64,000 nucleotides of DNA from Synaphobranchus kaupii (lineage: Eukaryota; Chordata; Actinopteri; Anguilliformes; Synaphobranchidae), in contig CM056377.1 in the NCBI GenBank assembly GCA_029718625.1, forward strand, positions 105,350,585-105,414,584, in the 5' to 3' direction. A program made the translations under genes and the position numbers. Below the pieces are notes generated by a model. It was not told the DNA's origin. It did no database searches and saw only the letters and a list, made by a program, of their open reading frames with translations. Of this stretch, positions 46,732 to 58,404 are shown one piece after another; the stretch's first letter is position 1, and each line of letters starts with the position of its first letter.

Positions 46732-47300
46732 TATGTCTAGGCTTTACGGAAACTGTAACCATAATAATTTAGCCCAAATAATGTAAAACATTGCAAATAG
46801 AGATGGAAAATTCAGTCCATTAATCGTTATTAATGTTAGTACTTTCCGTTAAAACACGAACAGGAGGATTCAGTTCAGAAACAACAATAAACATTTTATT
46901 ATCGAACATTGTCATAACACTCACATCATAAAATGTTAATCTAACAACGAACAAAAGCTGTTGGGAACTGAAGGTAGCATTAGTTTGGTATAAATGTAGT
47001 GGTTCTCTGCAATTGCTGCTGTTCTGAGACGTGGGAAATAAAGTAGCCTAAAAGACATAAACACGGGTGATGCGTGCTTAACGTGTGTGACGGAATTGTG
47101 GAGAATGGGCATGTGTGTAATTTTATGGAATTATCGACCAATAGAAACATACTTTTGACACGCCCCCTTTTCTTTCACATTTGAAAGAAGGGGTCCTGAA
47201 TGGAGAAAAGGTTACAGGAAGAAAAAAAAATTCTCCCCATGTCAACGAGAAAAAAAAGTTTTTTTACCAGAAATTATTTTTTTCCTCCCATGTCACCTTA

Positions 47301-48137
47301 GGGGCTCCGTACTTTCACTGCGCTCATAATAGTTGCAATTATCATACATAATTGCCTGTGAATCATATCATGACAAGTGCAGACAATGGGATAATTGTTT
47401 ATGATGACACAGTTGACGGCTAATTCTGGAAACTATTTCAATCTTGATAGAGTGGTGAAATACAGGGACAAATACACCAAGTAAATCTCATGTGCCAGTT
47501 TAAAATGAAAACCTTATTAACTTTCATTCAAAAACTCCATTGTTTCATCAACGCTTATAATATGGCATGAATTCATGAATTAGTAAAGTGATTGTGGAAG
47601 CCTGCAGTCACAACACTTTTGGTAGTTACTCGTGTGCCCTCATGTTTTTATCTAAATTGAATTGAAGTTAACATTACTACAGAACATCATACATTCCTTT
47701 CATGTGCATTTATTTTTTGTTATAAATAAATATTTGAAATAATCACTTTTTTTAAATTTGTTTTCTTTATGGTCCCTAAAACATAAAATTATAAGCCCAA
47801 TTTAATTTACTTATGAGCATTAACAGCATATCATTTTCTATTGTACTTTTTTCCATGGTGGTAAACTATTCCCTCATCTGTGGTCTCTTAACCCACTTTG
47901 TTCATAATTATTTTATTTTTTTCCACCAGGGAATGTTAAAGTCATAATGTTGTGGACCCTAGTTTCAATCCAACACCACTATCCTATTGCCCTCATGACA
48001 CAAATTTGTGGAAAAAGCCTGCACTAATTATTCAATTTGGCAGAATCATTATTTATATACATAAGCAAGTTTTAGTTCTCTCCCACAGAAATCAACCCAT
48101 GATATTGAGAGCATATTTAACAAATATTGTCTATCCT
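47301..48137. other. No feature recognised
   Basis: AT-rich DNA following the inverted-repeat element. Confidence 0.4.
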
Positions 48138-48440
48138 TTTTTTTTTCTGCTTTTACCCCGTTTTTCTCCCAAATGTGCAATAGTATTATCAGAGATCACT
48201 GCTATTTATTCACCAGTGCAGAAAAGCATGTGCTCTCCTCCGAAGTACATGATCGCTTCTTTTCACAATGCAGTTTGCAAGTCAGACTTCAACAGATGTT
48301 AGTTGGAGAGAGACACTTCACGTACAGGTAACAGACTTGCAGGTGACCGATTGCCCAGCAGGCCTTCCCGGCTGACTGAATCCCTCTCATCCCTGGGTGA
48401 TACTAGAGCCAACTGTGTCGCCCTGTAGGGGCTCATTCTT
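48138..48440 (+). repeat. Unclassified interspersed repeat, plus-strand copy
   Basis: Same order of landmarks as 16,900-17,245 on the minus strand. It continues with GGTGACCGATTGCCCAGCAGG and GTCGCCCTGTAGGGGCTC. Confidence 0.5.
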
Positions 48441-48655
48441 GCAGTAGAACAGTGTCTTAACAGGATGAGCGGTTATAAAAATAAATACATGTCTAGGGCT
48501 GCTCCCAAATAGTCGACTAAACCATTTGTTAAATTTGAATTGGTCGAATCGTCGCAGTGTGGAAAAACACGAGCGTGGAACTATTCATTCCGGGCGTGCG
48601 CCTTTGTAACGAACAATTGGTGTCTATTAATAAAAAAATAGATCAGTTGTATAGA

Positions 48656-48856
48656 ATGTCTGAGAGAAAATCAAAAGTATGCGAGCATTTCGAGCGTCTA
48701 AAGGATGACCCCAAAAAAGCTAAATGTAAACTCTGCAAGCAACAATTCGCCTATCATTCAGCGCATCTTCTCAAACGCAAAATTGTCAGCAAAACGCGGA
48801 GCTCACTTCTCCCAAGCCATGTCAACAAACTAGTGTTCCTCACGCATAAAATGTGA
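48656..48856 (+). pseudogene. BED zinc-finger N-terminus of hAT transposase
   Basis: From the internal methionine at 48,656 it reads MSERKSKVCEHFERL, then AKCKLCKQQFAYHS. V/C-EHF followed by C-x2-C is the start of a BED finger, a DNA-binding domain found at the N-terminus of many hAT transposases. The expected H-x3-5-H end appears displaced (SAHLLKRK...), and the frame then runs into unrelated residues and stops at 48,856. Without dimerisation and catalytic domains it cannot transpose. It might still bind element ends; that is inference. Confidence 0.65.
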
Positions 48857-49492
48857 AGACTGCGATCAGAGGAAAAACAGCAGTGAGTAGGCCTAATGCG
48901 ACGAGGTTCGCTGGTCACAAGTAAACTAAAACACACTTTTACGTTGTTAATATAGATTATAGGCCAATTAATCTTTCGTTTGGCCTGTTGTTGAGATTTC
49001 TCTTTTACGTGTTTCAGTTTGTTGTGTTTTTTATTTTGTTAATTTATAGCCTATTTATTTGCATTTAAAAATTTCATCTAGTTTTGATAACTGAAGTTGT
49101 TAAATTAGCTACATTGTTTTTGCTCTTTCGCTTTTTTATGTAGTTATTCACTATTTTTAAGTTGTTTGTTATAAAGAGTGGAAGTAAAAATAACAATGTT
49201 AAATGTCTCATCCAATGTTGTTCATTTACCTCTTTGCCGTATAGCCGACAGCGCGGGCCATAAGCAAACTGACCAGCAAATCGCAGCCTGTGCTTGTAGC
49301 TAGCCTATAATTGATATTTTAAATGCTCATAATGACGGTTTTGTATTTATCTGTAATATAGTACTGAACTTACTTTAGATCAGATGGAAGTCAAACCATT
49401 TTCTGATGCTCAAAAATACATATTTAAATAATTAAATGAATATCATAAATGTGCGACGGTTAGTCGACTGTGGGTTTGAACTGACGACTACA

Positions 49493-50331
49493 GGGGGGTT
49501 ATACTACGAAGGAAGCTTAACATAGCCAGGGTTTCTTTGCTTTAGCTGGCTTCAGAAAGCCTAAACACCGTCAAGGTACGTGCGCGTTCTGATAAAAGGG
49601 TCGGTGTCTGCAACAACGAGCCTATAGAGGTGCAGCATGGGCTGTACTAGAGCAACATTCTCTCTTGTGGGGAAAAAGACTGATACGGACAGATATAATG
49701 GACGGATAAGAACATGAAACAATCATATGAGCAAAAAGCAACACCGTTACCTCCAACAAAGCCAGGAAGGAGCCTTTGTAAAAAATAAAAAATGCTCATT
49801 GTGTAGGTTAAATTTGTTAGGCTAGTTAATACCTTATTCACCTTACCACTCGTAACAAATAAATCTATACTCTCAGTACAGTGTCATACAGTTTATTTCT
49901 AATGTAAAAACTGTACTACTACATGACCTAAACTTTAAACTTGATACAGCATGTTTAAAATATTGCTGAAGCAATCACATCAATGTGTTTTCATTTAAAA
50001 GTCTCTCAAGCATTTTCCGGACAATCTTTTGCGGAACTCAATCTCGCCCTGCGAAGAGATTCCCTCAGTATGCGCACATATCTCTATGGGATCCTTTGGA
50101 ATGGAGACGCCTTTTTCCAAAGCCAAGGAGCTGATTGGTGAAAGGGCGGTGCTTTTATACGTTTCAATCTGTTATCCTGAACATAACCTACCCCGGAGCA
50201 GGCCGTGCAGAGGAAGTTGCCGTGGCAATATACCCCGATTAAAAGTGAGTCGGCTTCGTGATACAGAAAACCCTGGGTTGAAGCTTAATTTAGCTCGCTA
50301 TCCCCTTAATCTCGCTTCGTAGTATACCCCC
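49493..50331. mobile_element. PIF/Harbinger-like MITE nested in hAT
   Basis: The tips GGGGGGTTATACTACGAAG (left) and GGGGGTATACTACGAAGCG (complement of right) pair, and subterminal phrases around GAAGCTTAA recur near both ends. G-run tips with TACTACGAAGC are typical of fish Harbinger-type MITEs. It splits the right part of the hAT element. No coding capacity that I trust. Confidence 0.75.
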
Positions 50332-50380
50332 TCGGGCCGGACTAAGCAAATCTTTGGTCGAGGGCAGCCCTATACATGTC

Positions 50381-52533
50381 AATGTTCTTTTCTTTTTTTC
50401 TTTCTTTTGGAAGCCCTGAAAAGCAAGGTGATTTTTATTATATATATTTTTTTCGTCAACGTTGGCCTAAACCAATGAAAAGTTTCTCTTACATATGAGA
50501 TAAAACCTACCTTGCCTTCCAGGGTCACCGCTGGTTAAGCCATATGTACAACTTGGCATTGTCATTGGAGCAGGATATACATAGCCTAAAATAAAGTGAT
50601 GAAAACAACCCAAATTGGCTTCATTTGCAAATTGCAAAAGAACACTTAATTAGGCTATGCCTATCATTAGATCCAATTAGTGTGACAATAAGAATTCTAT
50701 GGAGTGCATGACAAGGGCAATTGAAGGTTTGACCAAAATCTAAGATGGGCATAAACAAAAAGTCTCCATAACCTTATCATATAATGCATAATATACGTCA
50801 TGTCACAGTAATGGTGGGAGACGGTTTGCAAAATCCAAAACAACCGGCCACCATATCCGTGGTGTACCATAGACAAGGTGCATTGAGAAAAAATAATAAT
50901 AATAAATGGATTTAGTGTTCAAATTCCAATTTTTTAATAAAACACTCAAAATCACAATTGGATATTTGGACTGTCTGTGGTGCTGAAGAAAAGCCCCAGA
51001 GGATTCAAGGCAAGTTTGTCAAACACTTGAGTTAAACCTATAGGTGACCTACACAATTTACCAGACTTCACCGATTCATTTTGGTAAGGACAAAACCCAA
51101 CAATGATAGCAATTTATTCATGGGTCCCATTATTCTCAGAAATAAATTGTCTAGAGCCTGCAATCCATAGCCATTTTTAGCCTACAAATCTACATTTATA
51201 AATGTCTTCCCATAGTATTACAGATATCACAGATACAGATAGCTAAACCAATGTGAAAACAAAATTAGCTAAAATTGGCCAATGTTGAACTGAGAAAGAA
51301 ATTAAATAAAAAATCACCTTGCCTTTCAGGGCTTCTGTACTTTATTTCCTTGTCATTCTTGAAAACTGAATCCACTCAATGTTGTATTTATCACCTTGTT
51401 TTGACAGCAGCAATCCAATATCTATGTTTAATTCCTCAGTTTCAACTGTACAAGCTTACTGTTGTACAGTGTTTTCTCCTCCATTGCAGCTGCTACATAG
51501 CTCATACAATTAGACCAACACAATCCTGAGGATGAGCACCCTGGTAGACTAATTGAAGACAAATTATTTTGTGACAAATCCACTCCCCTGATTACATTAT
51601 AAATGTGAAATATTCATATTGTCTTGCACATTTCAGTGCATATGTTGACAAGGTTGGTGGACCTGACAAAACAGGATCTAATCTTTCTAAGCATGCAAAA
51701 TACGCACAATCACTCTAACTTATTCAGATCCAAGTTGCAATCTGCATATAAAATAAACCTCAAACTTCCAACCCTTACAGGGATAATGAGTACATATTTG
51801 ATTTCAACAATACCATGCACATGTGAAGCCTTGGACGTTTCAGCTCAGTGCAGGAAACGTAGAAATATTACTAAAATGCCTCTGTGTCCTGTGTATATGG
51901 GACACATAGCACTGCATTTTGAATTGGAAACGATTTACAAAAGGCACAATAAGGCATTGAAGCTGGCCCATTCCTTAGGGCAATACTACAGCAGTAACCC
52001 AAGAACATTTGATGTACAGCATTTGTATAAAAATGAAAAATGCAGATATATTATTCAGGACACAACATTGTGCAAAATGAATTCCACACAAGTGCACAGG
52101 GGCCATTAACTCACAAAATGTGAGACCTATGTTTATCCAAATGTACAGTCACGGCAATACAAGGTCAGCCTACCTCAATCTACTTGAAATCCATAGATTA
52201 TTTTCAATAGTTACATTTACCTCATAAACATAAACTTGCCAATATTTTTTCTTTCACTGATAAAAAACCCTCTGTCAATTCTAATAGCCATTTGTCTGAT
52301 TGAAAGTCATCCAATAATGATATATGGGTGAGCCATAAAGTCTTCATGGATTTAGTCCTTCGGGTAGATTTTCCTTGGATGCACAAGGACAGTGGTGTCA
52401 CTACCAGATCCTGGAAAGCAGTGTATTCTCCATTTCCTGATTGTGATGCTTGCCTTTGATAGCCATATTGTTACTTTATGATTCACTGATTTTATGTTGT
52501 CATCATAAGGAGTACTCAGGAATTACCACCTTA
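50381..52533. other. No gene recognised in 2.1 kb
   Basis: AT-rich DNA. A 161-codon open frame at 51,624-52,109 shows no domain or splice context and is not called. Confidence 0.45.
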
Positions 52534-53262
52534 GACAGGATCTGCTTGTGTCCTTCTATCGCTGCTCCGTGGAGAGCATCCTCACCTACTGCATCTGCGT
52601 GTGGTTCCTCAGCTGCACAGCCGCAGAGAGGGGAGCGCTCCAGAGGGTCGTCAACACGGCCCAAAAGATCATCGGGTGCCCTCTCCCCTCCTTGGAAGAA
52701 CTGTACCACTCTCGCTGTCTTAAGAAGGCAGTCAAGATCCTCAAGGACCCATCTCACCCTGGTAACAGACACTTTGTACGGCTGCGCTCAGGCAGGCGCT
52801 TCAGTACCATGCCCACCCGGACTAACAGACTCAAGTTTAGCTTCTTCCCCAGGGCCATAAGTGCACTAAACGCCGCTAAGGTATAAAATAAACACACTAA
52901 TACTACTACTACTGTGCAATAACAGAGGAAGAATGCAATATTCAATTAAAAATACGTTGTGCAATATGTTTACATCCATGTCTACTCCCGTGCAATATGT
53001 TATATGTTTATACCAATGCTTACTTCCATATGTATATAGATGCCCAGATTACTTACCGGTTATTTTTATATTTTACACCTGCAGCACTGAAACGTTTCGT
53101 ACTTTGTATATTCTCTATTTATAGTCTAATTATGTCTATTTATGTCTATTTATGTCTTATTGTTTTTATATTGTCTAGTATTATGTTACATTTAGGCACC
53201 TAGGGTTCTGTATTTCAATTTCGTTGTACCTGTACAATGACAATAAAGATCATTCATTCATT
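52534..53262 (+). mobile_element. 5'-truncated L2-like LINE
   Basis: It holds only the C-terminal end of the LINE protein plus a 3' UTR that closes with CAATGACAATAAAGATC and an ATTC/CATT microsatellite-like tail. L2/CR1-type elements usually end in short tandem repeats instead of poly(A). Truncation at the 5' end is typical of target-primed insertion. Confidence 0.75.
52548..52886 (+). pseudogene. C-terminal part of L2-like LINE reverse transcriptase protein
   Basis: The 112-residue frame covers the region after the reverse transcriptase of L2-like LINEs: SFYRCSVESILTYCICVWF, then RVVNTAQKIIG, PLPSLEELYHSRC, KILKDPSHPGNRHF and LRSGRRFSTMPTRTNRLKFS. It lacks the endonuclease and the YxDD catalytic core, which lie upstream in full elements. 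The frame is open throughout, so the insertion is fairly young, and it ends in the normal C-terminal position (ISALNAAKV). The family assignment is from motif wording. Rex1-type LINEs are an alternative. Confidence 0.78.
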
Positions 53263-53608
53263 AGTTTATTTTACTATGCATTTCATACAAATATACACAA
53301 CCATGGCATGTACAACAATCTATAGCCTGCATTTAGTATAGGGAACCATGGTTGAATGAGCATGCTTTCTCTTAATTAGAACACAGGGAATCTCTTAGAT
53401 GCAGGCTAAATGTATTCATTGACCCAGCACCCTGGATATACTTTGGCTTATTGATGCAAGCAATTTTGAATATTATAGATTTGCCTTCATTCTGATATAG
53501 ATAATGTACTGTAATATGAATAGTATACACTATGGGAACAATGGCTTCTAACAATGGGAAAGAAAACAATGGGGAAAGAATGGATACTTAGCAATAATAA
53601 TAATTATA
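53263..53608. other. No feature recognised
   Basis: AT-rich spacer with an AATAAT microsatellite at its end. Confidence 0.4.
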
Positions 53609-54065
53609 ATAATAATGAGAAGAGCTACTTCACTACTATCTTACCTAATATCAAACAAAGCTATTCCATAACAAATAGTGTTTGTGTGTCTAATGTAGGC
53701 ATGTAGGTGGAAACAAAACAGAAGAAAGAAGCTGGCTGGAGAGTTCTCACCACTCTGGTTGAGGGCCAGCTCAAGCATGTGCTTCCTCTGTGACCGACCA
53801 GCTCCAGCTTCCCTCTAAGGAAGAGTTCAGATTAGAGGTTCAGATGTTGTTTTTCTTTGGTTGGAATTAGGGCTGGGCAATATACAACATTGATAATTAT
53901 TGAATGCAAAAACGCCCGTTGCCAGCCTTTCTTTTCGTCTTTTTTTCTTTAAGTATACCCAATATACGGCAGTAAACATCCAAACTTCCCGAAACAATGT
54001 TAGCTAACAAACAGCATTTGAGGCCTGCAGCAACCAATGTGCTACAATCAGCGTCTCTGCCCCCA
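53609..54065 (-). repeat. 3' LTR of gypsy element
   Basis: Shares CAAACAAAGC, AGAAAGAAGCTGGCTGGAG, AAGCATGTGCTTCCTCTGTG and ACCAGCTCCAGCTTCCCTCT with the other LTR. About 110 bp near 53,870-53,985 differ and begin TTAGGGCTGGGCAATAT, resembling a hAT fragment. Confidence 0.85.
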
Positions 54066-54445
54066 AAAAAAAAAAAAAACTGGGGAGGGCACTCAAAAAT
54101 GGGCCTTCTTATACCTTCTCCCCAGTCACCTGACTGCTCACAAAATGGCCTCCTCTCAGTCAACTGACTGCCCACAAAATGGCCTCTTCTTATGAAATCT
54201 CAAAGTCCGCCCTTACACCCTCACAGACTTTGAGGCGCATTTCCGCGAGGGCTCAGGGCTGTCCCACTGTAACATCGGCAAGTGCATGAGGGCTTGGTCA
54301 TGGACTTTTTGAGTCCTTTATGCGGACTTTCCCCAAGTCTACAATCCTGCAGACTTTGCTGAGAGAATTACTACAGTAAAAACGGAAACACAGCCGGAAG
54401 GAAGCATCTCAAATTATAAACAAACGACACACATGTCGGGCAGAG

Positions 54446-55064
54446 TTATACATAGACCTCAAAATGCTGCACTGCTAGTACTAGAGCCAGTGCCTCCTTC
54501 TTGATGGTAGAGTAAGCCTTCTGATGTCGGTTTAGCTTTTTTGAACTGGCTTTTTTTTTAGCCACTGGCTTATCTATTCTTGAGGCATCAGCTTGCAGCA
54601 ACACAGCTCCCACCCCAAGGTCATATGCATCCACTGCCAGTTTGAAGGGGACAGAAAAATCAGGGGCGATCAACACTGGCTCACATGATAAGATGGCTTT
54701 AACGCCATCCAAGGCCTTCTGGCAGCTTGCAGACCATGCAAACTTAACCCCCTTTTTCAGCATATTAGTCAGGGGTGCCATCACTCTGGCAAATTTGGGC
54801 ACAAACCTCCTGTCAAAACTAACTATACCTAATATGCACATGAGCTGCTTTTTGGTCTTAGGTGCAGGTCCATAATAGCTTTCGCTTCCCGAGGCATCAC
54901 TGAGCCCTGACTCACTTGATAACCCAGGTAGGTAACCTGCCCCTGGCCAGTCTCACACTTTAGCAGATTTATTACCAGCCCTGAAACTTCCAAGTGCTCA
55001 AACAACAGCCTTATCTGCTGAACATGATCTCTCCAGGAGGAGCTATAAACAACTATGCCATCTA
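54446..55064 (-). pseudogene. gypsy reverse transcriptase thumb and RNase H remnant
   Basis: Two minus-strand frames overlap. 55,064-54,829 gives VDGIVVYSSSWRDHVQQI then LVINLLKCETGQGQVTYLGY, the palm after the catalytic YxDD and the connection. 54,841-54,446 gives GIVSFDRRFVPKFARVMAPL and then the RNase H start, with APDFSVPFKLAVDAYDLGVG (catalytic D in AVDA) and STIKKEALALVLAVQHFEVY (catalytic E in the KEALAL block). A frameshift separates the two. The rest of RNase H and the integrase are missing. The Y-x-D of YxDD is cut off by a nested insertion at 55,065. Confidence 0.88.
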
Positions 55065-55373
55065 CACTGCTCAAAGAAATTAAGAGAACACTTAATCATC
55101 ACAGTATAACACCAAGTCAATTAAACTTCTAGGATATCGATCTGTCCAGTTAGGAAGCGTAAACGATTGTGAATCAATTTCACCTGCTTTGGTACAAATG
55201 AAAGTGACAACAGGTGGACAGGAGAGGCAACAGCAAGACAACCCCCAAAAAGGAAATGGTTTGCAGGTGGTGGCCACAGACCATTTCTCTCTCCTTATCC
55301 TTCCTGACTGATTTTTTCTCTAGTTTTGCATTTTGTAGGTGGTCTACATTGTCTCATCAGTGATATCTTGATG
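55065..55373. mobile_element. Tc1/mariner-like fragment inserted at the RT active-site codons
   Basis: It begins, after TA, with CACTGCTCAAAGAAATTAAG and continues AGAACACTTAATCATCACAG, a sequence recognised as one end of a widespread fish Tc1/mariner family. The other end is not clear, so the right limit is approximate. It lies exactly where the RT should read Y-x-D-D. Confidence 0.6.
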
Positions 55374-55382
55374 CAAATAAAA

Positions 55383-55912
55383 TCATTCAGCTATATTCTG
55401 ACTCTCCTTAAAACTTGCAGCAGTTTCTCTCAAAGGAGCAATTGAAGGGTCCTGACTCTGCTCAGCAATCAAGGTCTCACATGAAAACTGAGTGCAGTCA
55501 GCTACCCCAGCTAGCCTAGCAAGAAATGTATCTGCTAACTCAACTGGTGGATCATCCTCATCCTCCTGAGATGGGGCCTCCCTATCAGCAGCACGAGACA
55601 TTGAGCGAGTCACAACACATGCAGTTCCTTTTCTAGGGCGTTAGTCTTTGGCACCTCACAAGGTTACTGTTGCACAATGGGAGTGACCCAACCACAGGTT
55701 CCTGCCTGCCAGATCATTTCCTAGCAGAAAAGTTATCCCTTTCATAGGAAAAGATGGAACTATTCCCACTGTTTACTGGCCCACTGACAATATTAGATTT
55801 CAGAAAAAAACCTGATGCAAAAGTTCAGGGACAAACTGACCTCCAAAGCCCTCCACTAAAGCAGAAGAGGCATTCAAGGCAGATGTGTCTGGATAATGTA
55901 TTATTCCCTTGA
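55383..55912 (-). pseudogene. gypsy protease end and protease-RT linker remnant
   Basis: 55,613-55,383 reads TRSMSRAADREAPSQ, then PPVELADTFLARLAG, a linker typical between the protease and RT of fish gypsy elements. Further upstream on the minus strand, about 55,755-55,690, GITFLLGNDLAGR is the block that follows the retropepsin core. The catalytic DTG is not visible. Frame breaks are present. Confidence 0.65.
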
Positions 55913-56809
55913 GGGTCATTCCAGGTGAAATCACCCAATATTTTGTGGTCCCACGCTCTTCAGTCTCGGACTTTGCTGATATTTTTAAGGTTATTTAGCC
56001 ATATTAATGGACATATCTAAAGTTTGAGCGCCGTGGTCCAAGTAGTTTTTGGGATATGGCCATTTTACTGTGTATGGTATGCTTCACATTTTGCCCGAAA
56101 TTTGCGGCCGTCTTATTTTGGGCTATATCCAGTACCCTATATCTTTGCGAATCTAGTACATAGAACAATTACATTATCTGTGGTGATAAACAATGACCTA
56201 TAGACTTGATATAAATCAAAATATCAATGATTAATGTTAATAGAAATTGCCCAGATGCATTTGAAATGTCCCAAATATGTAATTTAATGTTTTTTCCTGA
56301 GGGTGTCATGTGATAGCTAATGAACATAGAGTTCTAATATGCAGGAATTACACAGCCAGTCGGATCAGCTTTAAGAGTTAAAAAATTGGGGGCTATACTA
56401 AGTACATTTAGGTCCTTAAACATGGCTGCTCGCAGAATTACATTACATATTTGGGACATTTCAAATGCATCTGGGCAATTTCTATTAACATTAATCATTG
56501 ATATTTTGATTTGTATCAAGTCTATAGGTCATTATTTATCACCACAGAAAATGCCATTGCTCTATCTGCTGTATTTGCAAAGATATGGAGTACTGGAAAT
56601 AGCCCAAAATAAGACGGCCGCAAATTTCAAGCAAAATGTGACACATACCATGCACGGTAAAATGGCCATATCTCAAAAACTACTTGGACAAACTCGCTCA
56701 AACTTTGGATCTGTCCCTTAATATGGCTCTAGAACCTTTGGTAAAAAAATTCAGCAAAATCCGAGACCGAAGAGCGTGGGGCATTTGTTGATCTGATATG
56801 GAATGACCC
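55913..56809. mobile_element. Foldback MITE inside gypsy protease region
   Basis: Tips GGGTCATTCC and GGAATGACCC with TTGA on both sides (55,909-55,912 and 56,810-56,813). Long inverted arms pair, for example GACCTATAGACTTGATA at 56,210 with its complement near 56,512, and TGCGGCCGTCTTATTTTGGG at 56,104 with its complement at 56,605. Arms are about 400 bp around a centre near 56,360. Class uncertain. Confidence 0.82.
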
Positions 56810-56819
56810 TTGAGTAAAA

Positions 56820-57780
56820 GAGACGGAGACACTCATGTGTCCCTAAGAACAGACACAGGGACTGCCTCACTGTGTTCTGTTATGGACACAGACCCTTCAG
56901 ACACAAAACCATCAAATCCTGTGGGGGTTGGCCCCTACTGTTGGACCCAGGGCCTCACACTCAAGGCCAACTTCTGCCCTAGCTCTAACTAAATGCAACC
57001 CTTTTGCTGTTCTCTTTCCTTTTTAGAGCTAGGCACCCTGATTTTATATGGCCATGATTGTTTCAGTAGTGGAAAATTATCTCAGATCGAAACTTTCTCC
57101 CATTTCTATTGGACTGAATTAATGGAGGATTTAGACAAGTTGCAACCTTCACGGGGCCAGTACCTGACAGAGTATGTTCCTGTCTCCTTAATTTCCCTCT
57201 CCAAAACAAATCCCTGTGGGTCAACTGATATGAATCAGCCACCATGGTTGCCTTTCTCTGATCCTTAATCTCCTGGTCATTAAGATGAGCCTCGATATAC
57301 CTCTGAACACTGACTTTAAACTGCTTCAATAACAATAGCTGACGCAGCTTCTCATATGTAAAGGCAATGCAAGCTGCTGTCCAATGATCAAACGCAATCT
57401 CCAGCTGCCTTGCTACATTCAGGTAGCTTTCACCAGGCTTGCATTGCTTCTGTTAAGGCCTCAGGGACCACCTCATATGCAGCCAGAACTGCTTTCCTCA
57501 GTGTCATACTCCCGACACTGGTTTGCATCGAGGGCTGCATAAGCCTCCTGTGCCTTACCCTCCAACACACTCTAGACAAGTAAGGGCCAATTCTTCAGCA
57601 ATTTTCTCAAAGGCATCAAAGAACACACCCGCTTCCTCATGATTAAACTTGGGCATCAATTTCAAGCAACTACCAATCTGAAAGCGAGCTTCATGCTTGC
57701 GCTGCATCTGGGAGCTTGAGAGCTTCAACTTCTCTTGTTCTAAGGCAAACCTTCGCTCTCTATCCCTCTCTTTCGTTTTC
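56820..57780 (-). pseudogene. gypsy gag remnant
   Basis: On the minus strand, about 57,715-57,575 reads QRKHEARFQIGSCLKLMPKF, then HEEAGVFFDAFEKIAEELAL, the start of a gypsy gag capsid domain. 57,335-57,230 reads LLKQFKVSVQRYIEAHLNDQ then ATMVADSYQLTHRDLF, the SCAN-like capsid end with its ADxYxLTH motif. Frame changes near 57,340-57,480 break it. The region 56,820-57,000 continues toward the protease without clear motifs. Gag would form the particle; this copy cannot. Confidence 0.75.
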
Positions 57781-57987
57781 TCTCTGGCTTACGCCGCCAT
57801 TTCTTTGCCCAAAACTTATCTACTACCACCCCCAAATTAGCCTGGCTAACAAGCCAGCTGAAAAAAAGATGACTGCTTATACAAACTATGGTAGACACAC
57901 TTACACTCACACGCACCCACACCTGCATGTTTCCAAAGTGAACTGAACCTACCAAACACTAATATAAATTGGGCGAAAGCCCAGAAC

Positions 57988-58404
57988 TGTTATGAGGGGA
58001 GCTAATTCGCTGCTATCTAACCTACTATCAAACAAAGCGCTTCCCTAACAAAGAGTGTTTGTGTTTCTAATGAAGGCATATAGGTAGAAACAAAACAGAG
58101 AAGAAAGAAGCTGGCTGGAGATGCAGTTCTCACCACTCTGGTTGAGGGGCAGTGCAAGCATGTGCTTCCTCTGTGAGCAACCAGCTCCAGCTTCCCTCTA
58201 AGGGGGAGTGTTCAGAGGTTCAGATACTGTTTTTGCTTGGTGATAATCATCAAAACAAAACAAGACAAAACAAACTAAACTAAACCTGGCCAGTCAACAC
58301 CAAGCCGAACTCTTCAAGGCAGTCAACCTGAAACAATGTTAGATAACAAGCAGCATGTGAGGCCTGTAGCAACCAATGTGCTCCAAACGGAGTCTCTGCA
58401 AACA
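57988..58404 (-). repeat. 5' LTR of gypsy element
   Basis: 417 bp, TG...CA on the minus strand, direct copy of 53,609-54,065 with many substitutions. Confidence 0.82.

Larger units (their letters stand above)
42881..47300. mobile_element. Unclassified 4.4-kb element with long inverted repeats
   Basis: The left end (42,881-43,060) and right end (47,120-47,300) are inverted copies. AAGGTGACATGGGAG at the tip has its complement at 47,285-47,299, and ACGCC..TTTCTATTGGTCG near 43,030 has its complement near 47,132. The tip motif CCCCTGAGGTGACATGGG is repeated 60 bp inside the left end. The interior holds an insertion each of hAT and Tc1 type and one unassigned open frame. I do not recognise the superfamily and see no clear target duplication. 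Confidence 0.7.
48494..50372 (+). mobile_element. hAT element with BED-finger ORF and nested MITE
   Basis: Left tip TAGGGCTGCTCCCAAATAGTC and the complement of the right tip, TAGGGCTGCCCTCGACCAAAG, pair. TACATGTC is duplicated exactly at 48,486-48,493 and 50,373-50,380. A BED-type zinc-finger frame lies near the left end. The catalytic RNase H-like domain is missing, so the element is non-autonomous. A PIF-like MITE occupies 49,493-50,331. Confidence 0.92.
53609..58404 (-). mobile_element. Old Ty3/gypsy LTR retrotransposon
   Basis: Two LTR copies in direct orientation flank gag, protease, reverse transcriptase and RNase H remnants in that order on the minus strand. The integrase is absent. 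Nested elements interrupt the protease (55,913-56,809) and the reverse transcriptase (55,065-55,373). The 5' LTR starts at 58,404 with TGTTTGCAGAG and ends near 57,988 with CTCATAACA. The adjoining CTGGGCTTTCGCCC may be the primer-binding region. Multiple frame breaks show that it is dead. Confidence 0.85.

Noticed and set aside
51624..52109. 161-codon open frame
   Set aside because: No recognisable domain, no splice or promoter context and AT-driven composition. Judged a chance frame.
57716..57955. Independent small genes on both strands near 57.8 kb
   Set aside because: Region explained by the gypsy gag leader and 5' end.
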